Shown piece by piece: positions 5,968 through 7,636 of a stretch of DNA of 7,636 nt (position 1 is the first letter of the stretch; each line of letters opens with the position of its first letter). The position numbers and the translations under genes are program-made. Below the pieces are notes generated by a model, which was not told the origin of the DNA, did not search any database, and saw only the letters and a list, made by a program, of their open reading frames with translations. This DNA is from Candidatus Borrarchaeota archaeon (lineage in GTDB: Archaea > Asgardarchaeota > Sifarchaeia > Borrarchaeales > Borrarchaeaceae): contig JAEORY010000177.1 in assembly GCA_016840645.1 (NCBI GenBank), positions 1 through 7,636 of the forward strand, in the 5' to 3' direction.

Positions 5968-6627
5968 ATGTCCAAAGTAAGAGAAATGTTAGGTCGGATT
6001 TTTCGCGCAATGAAATTTGATAAAAGTCTATATAGTGAAGTCGCAGATGATCCAGGCGCAACAACACAGTCAGCCATTATACCTTTAATGATCTGGGTTG
6101 TAACAATCATTGTAGGAGTTATAGCAGCGCTTCCACTCTGGTTTATTTATGGTCCTACCATACCAATTATAGGCACTCCATTAGAAATTGCTGAGGGAAT
6201 TGGTATTTTCATTTTGATTTCAATCGTCTTCGTGTTTGTCCCCTTCATAATTTGGGTTTTTGCAATGTTTCTGATGGGCAGGTTTGTAGGATCTAAAGAC
6301 CTTCACGCTGTACAAATCTTGAGGGCTACAGGGTTTGCATTTTCACATGCATTTTTATATGCTCTTCTCGCTATAGCAATAATTTATTCTGCTGTCTTTG
6401 GTGCGGGAGTTACAGTAGCTATACTTGCTGTAGGAGGAGGAACGATCATTCTCCTGTTAATATTTATCAGCAATATTCTGGCGTTTCGTGAAGTTGCGAA
6501 GGTAACTACTGGAGTTTCTATATTAGCAAATATTTTTGCGATAATCATCTTTGGATTGATTATAGCAGGGGTATTCGTTGCTGGTGGTCTCGCGATAGCA
6601 GGATTAGTTGGAGTACTTTTTCCTTAA
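5968..6627 (+). CDS. Yip1-family integral membrane protein
   Basis: The protein has 219 residues from ATG 5968, or 234 if ATG 5923 is used. It opens MSKVREMLGRIFRAMKFDK then SLYSEVADDPGATTQSAI, the amphipathic helix and D-x-x-A-T-x-x-A signature that leads prokaryotic Yip1-domain proteins. About five membrane segments follow (residues near 36-58, 75-102, 124-145, 148-171 and 185-215), with GRFVGSKDLHAVQILRATGF and LAFREVAKVTTGVS in the connecting loops, both typical of the family. Eukaryotic Yip1 proteins bind Rab GTPases and act in vesicle traffic; the role of prokaryotic members is not established, so no function is assigned. It lies about 118 bp after kinase 2 on the same strand. In copy A only its last codons survive, so the kinase-Yip1 order predates the duplication. 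It could serve as the membrane partner of the soluble kinases, but that rests on gene order alone. Confidence 0.85.
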   Translation: MSKVREMLGRIFRAMKFDKSLYSEVADDPGATTQSAIIPLMIWVVTIIVGVIAALPLWFIYGPTIPIIGTPLEIAEGIGIFILISIVFVFVPFIIWVFAMFLMGRFVGSKDLHAVQILRATGFAFSHAFLYALLAIAIIYSAVFGAGVTVAILAVGGGTIILLLIFISNILAFREVAKVTTGVSILANIFAIIIFGLIIAGVFVAGGLAIAGLVGVLFP

Positions 6628-7080
6628 CTTCTCCTATTTTTTTTATCTCTGAAACATACCTTTGAATGAAAGTTCATCGCATGAAACAGAACTTTGATTT
6701 CTACTTTTTGCATATTTTGAGTTTTATTTAGGCTAACAAAACTTGAAACCTGGTGCTAACTTCAAGGAAAACACCATATACGCTTTTTTGGTAGTATTGA
6801 ATCTCAATATCAACAATGCTTTTTAGTGAACCTGCATTTCGTTCTTAGTATCAACTTATGGGAGAATGACACACACAAAAAACCAAGCGATTAGATATTT
6901 TTCATAAAAATTTCTCCGTACATGGAGGCGAAATTTCAGTAATACTCCGGACCTTGGAATCAGTTTCAAACGGTATCCTTTTGGCTATTGTTTTTTAGCG
7001 ATAAAAGAAACATCATGAAAAGAATGAAGTATTTTAGTTTTGTCGAGGTCGAAACGTAACTCAATTTTCTACTATATCCA
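6628..7080. other. Intergenic region with scattered hairpins and no gene
   Basis: No frame here has both length and a start signal. GGGAGA before ATG 6871 opens only 12 codons. Stems seen: AAAGTTC/GAACTTT (6669-6695, 13-nt loop); CTTGAA/TTCAAG (6742-6766, 13-nt loop); TATTGA-ATC-TCAATA (6795-6809); ATTTTT-CAT-AAAAAT (6897-6911); and AAATTTC/GAAATTT with an inner TCC/GGA pair (6908-6936), a 10-bp stem with a 3-nt bulge and a 6-nt loop. The 3-nt-loop stems resemble the denser array that begins at 7081. Confidence 0.45.
6637..6644 (+). terminator. Oligo-T terminator after the Yip1-like gene
   Basis: A run of eight T starts 10 nt after the TAA. This is the expected intrinsic archaeal termination signal; no hairpin precedes it. 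Confidence 0.45.
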
Positions 7081-7086
7081 ATTACG

Positions 7087-7111
7087 ATATTCCATCACTT
7101 TGATGGAATAT
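7087..7111. repeat. Perfect 11-bp hairpin with 3-nt loop
   Basis: ATATTCCATCA and TGATGGAATAT flank the loop CTT. This is the longest uninterrupted stem in the window and the first member of the dense hairpin array. It ends 12 bp before the first 37-bp repeat. Confidence 0.75.
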
Positions 7112-7123
7112 AAAATAACAAGG

Positions 7124-7160
7124 GTTGCATTGATACTTCATGAGAAAGTGTGAATGTAAC
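7124..7160 (+). repeat. 37-bp direct repeat, copy 1, full-length hairpin
   Basis: The unit begins GTTGCATTGATACTT and ends AAGTGTGAATGTAAC. Base i pairs with base 38-i over 14 of the first 15 positions: 12 Watson-Crick pairs, G-T at 4/34 and T-G at 11/27, one G-G mismatch at 9/29, and a 7-nt loop CATGAGA. The two wobble pairs hold only if the plus strand is the RNA; on the other strand they become C-A mismatches. An identical copy starts 75 bp downstream. Confidence 0.9.
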
Positions 7161-7179
7161 TTCTACATCTGATGTAGAG
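7161..7179 (+). repeat. Hairpin with CTG loop inside the 37-bp repeat spacer
   Basis: TTCTACAT and ATGTAGAG flank CTG, with an outer T-G wobble. It abuts the end of repeat copy 1. A same-length relative at 7498-7516 keeps TTCTAC, CTG and GTAGA but swaps an A-T pair for C-G. Confidence 0.7.
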
Positions 7180-7198
7180 TCCATTGATTTTTTGTCTA

Positions 7199-7235
7199 GT
7201 TGCATTGATACTTCATGAGAAAGTGTGAATGTAAC
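7199..7235 (+). repeat. 37-bp direct repeat, copy 2, full-length hairpin
   Basis: This is identical over all 37 bp to 7124-7160, with a 38-bp spacer between them. Directly after it, 7236-7261 begins GTTAG, contains TCATGAG and ends GTAAC, which may be a shortened, degenerate third unit. Confidence 0.9.
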
Positions 7236-7295
7236 GTTAGTTGTTTATCATGAGTAGTAACTGCCCCACGAACATCAATTCTTTTTATTTTGTTT

Positions 7296-7312
7296 AGTTT
7301 CACTTTGAAACT
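7296..7312. repeat. Perfect 7-bp hairpin with CTT loop
   Basis: AGTTTCA and TGAAACT flank CTT, the same loop as the hairpin at 7087-7111. It is followed at once by the 10-bp palindrome CTAATATTAG (7313-7322). Confidence 0.65.
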
Positions 7313-7320
7313 CTAATATT

Positions 7321-7367
7321 AGGCTTTAAAAGCCTTTATAAGGTCATTCAAAATAATTTTGAATGAT
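7321..7367 (+). repeat. Two-hairpin block, copy 1
   Basis: Hairpin alpha is AGGCTT-TAA-AAGCCT (7321-7335). TTATAAGGTCAT (7336-7347) runs into hairpin beta, TCATTCAAAA-TAA-TTTTGAATGA (7344-7366), a perfect 10-bp stem with an outer G-T wobble. The same order, linker and second hairpin recur in copy 2 at 7440-7492. The CTTTATAAGG at the junction also resembles an archaeal TATA box. Confidence 0.75.
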
Positions 7368-7395
7368 GAATTCATCAATGCAAATATTTGCATTG
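7364..7395. repeat. Two overlapping perfect palindromes
   Basis: TGATGAATTCATCA (7364-7377) is a 14-bp palindrome. It shares two bases with a 20-bp perfect palindrome at 7376-7395 whose arms are CAATGCAAAT and ATTTGCATTG. The first also shares three bases with the preceding hairpin, so neighbouring stems compete for the same bases. Confidence 0.7.
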
Positions 7396-7439
7396 TTAAG
7401 GAAAACAACGCAAAAAAGAAATGCAGCGATCTCTGATTT

Positions 7440-7492
7440 TTCCAACTTAATTGGAACCTACTTATAAGGTCATCCAAAGTATTTTTGGATGA
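7440..7492 (+). repeat. Two-hairpin block, copy 2
   Basis: Hairpin alpha is TTCCAA-CTTAA-TTGGAA (7440-7456). TTATAAGGTCAT recurs at 7462-7473 and opens hairpin beta: TCATCCAAA pairs with TTTGGATGA (7470-7492), with an inner G-T wobble and loop TAT. Relative to copy 1, one stem pair changed from T-A to C-G on both sides, so pairing was kept while sequence changed. Confidence 0.75.
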
Positions 7493-7497
7493 GAATT

Positions 7498-7516
7498 TTC
7501 TACCACTGCGGTAGAA
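7498..7516. repeat. Hairpin related to 7161-7179
   Basis: TTCTACC and GGTAGAA form a 7-bp stem around ACTGC. It has the same length and core as the hairpin in the 37-bp repeat spacer, with one compensatory pair (A-T to C-G) and one pair lost (T-A to A-C). Confidence 0.65.
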
Positions 7517-7536
7517 TAAAACCTACCTTTCATGTC

Positions 7537-7566
7537 ATTACCACATGGTAATTTTGAATTACCATG
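7537..7566 (+). repeat. Three-armed element with mutually exclusive hairpins
   Basis: ATTACCA at 7537 can pair with TGGTAAT (7546-7552). That segment can instead pair with a second ATTACCA downstream in CATGGTAATT-TTG-AATTACCATG (7544-7566), a perfect 10-bp stem. Only one can form at a time, and the second is stronger. Confidence 0.65.
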
Positions 7567-7636
7567 ATCAAAAAGTCACCCCATTCCTATTTTTCAAATT
7601 GTGGTAATAAATAATAGGGTAACCAGAATAGTCACC
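7567..7636. other. Right edge, no gene seen
   Basis: AGTCACC occurs twice, at 7574-7580 and at the window end (7630-7636), and TGGTAAT recurs near 7602. Nothing else is supported. Confidence 0.4.

Noticed and set aside
6866..6909. Small gene after GGGAGA, starting ATG 6871
   Set aside because: It is only 12 codons and reaches a stop in AT-rich sequence. The ribosome-like site is not ideal and there is no second line of support.
6960..7060. tRNA-like T-arm (GTTTCAAAC, GGTCGAAAC)
   Set aside because: No acceptor stem, anticodon arm or second arm can be built around either motif.
7124..7235. Mini CRISPR array (37-bp repeat, 38-bp spacer)
   Set aside because: Only two repeats, no cas gene, the repeat is a full-length hairpin, and the single spacer is a palindrome related to another hairpin at 7498-7516, so it does not look acquired from a foreign element.
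7124..7261. Integron attC-like sites, because units begin GTT and end AAC
   Set aside because: The bases next to GTT and AAC do not fit the GTTRRRY and RYYYAAC core sites, and no integrase or cassette gene is present.

Overview
The window looks archaeal. Three things point that way: a clean archaeal-type TATA box (CTTTATATA on the minus strand, about 50 nt before a start codon), GGAGG/AGGTG ribosome sites, and the gene content (soluble multi-PAS histidine kinases, a Yip1-family membrane protein, a minimal single-domain parvulin). Base composition is AT-rich. I cannot place it more finely: Asgard, Bathyarchaeia-like and Thermoplasmatota lineages all remain possible.

Layout, left to right. Positions 1-390 hold two minus-strand genes that probably form an operon: ppiC (118-390), then the first 27 codons of a flavin-reductase-like gene that runs off the left edge. 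A 333-bp intergenic region follows. Kinase 1 (724-2277, plus strand) comes next. Directly after it lies a scar of a Yip1 gene 3' end (2283-2357). Positions 2358-3059 have no intact gene, but hold a broken second ppiC copy (2581-2736, minus) and a possible decayed reading frame (2793-3020, minus). Kinase 2 (3060-5849) and an intact Yip1-like gene (5968-6627) follow. The last 1 kb has no convincing gene; its right half is packed with short perfect hairpins and a 37-bp direct repeat.

The main structural point is that the left two thirds is one module present twice in tandem: ppiC (minus), kinase (plus), Yip1 (plus). The copies have decayed reciprocally: copy A kept ppiC and lost Yip1, copy B kept Yip1 and lost ppiC, and both kept the kinase. 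The kinases align without gaps except for one 410-residue block present only in kinase 2. That block contains two extra copies of a 140-residue coiled-coil plus PAS unit and one unrelated PAS domain.

Both kinases lack membrane segments and carry PAS domains with a C-x10-C-P-x-C motif, so they look like cytosolic sensors of a redox, metal or small-ligand cue. No response regulator lies in the window, so the partner is unknown. The link to Yip1 and parvulin is inferred only from the repeated gene order.

The most unusual part is 7081-7566, a dense array of hairpins, most with 3-nt loops. It includes two paralogous two-hairpin blocks in which stem bases changed in a paired way, and two identical 37-nt units that each fold along their full length. 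This could be a structured RNA locus or an intergenic palindromic element family. I recognise no named family.
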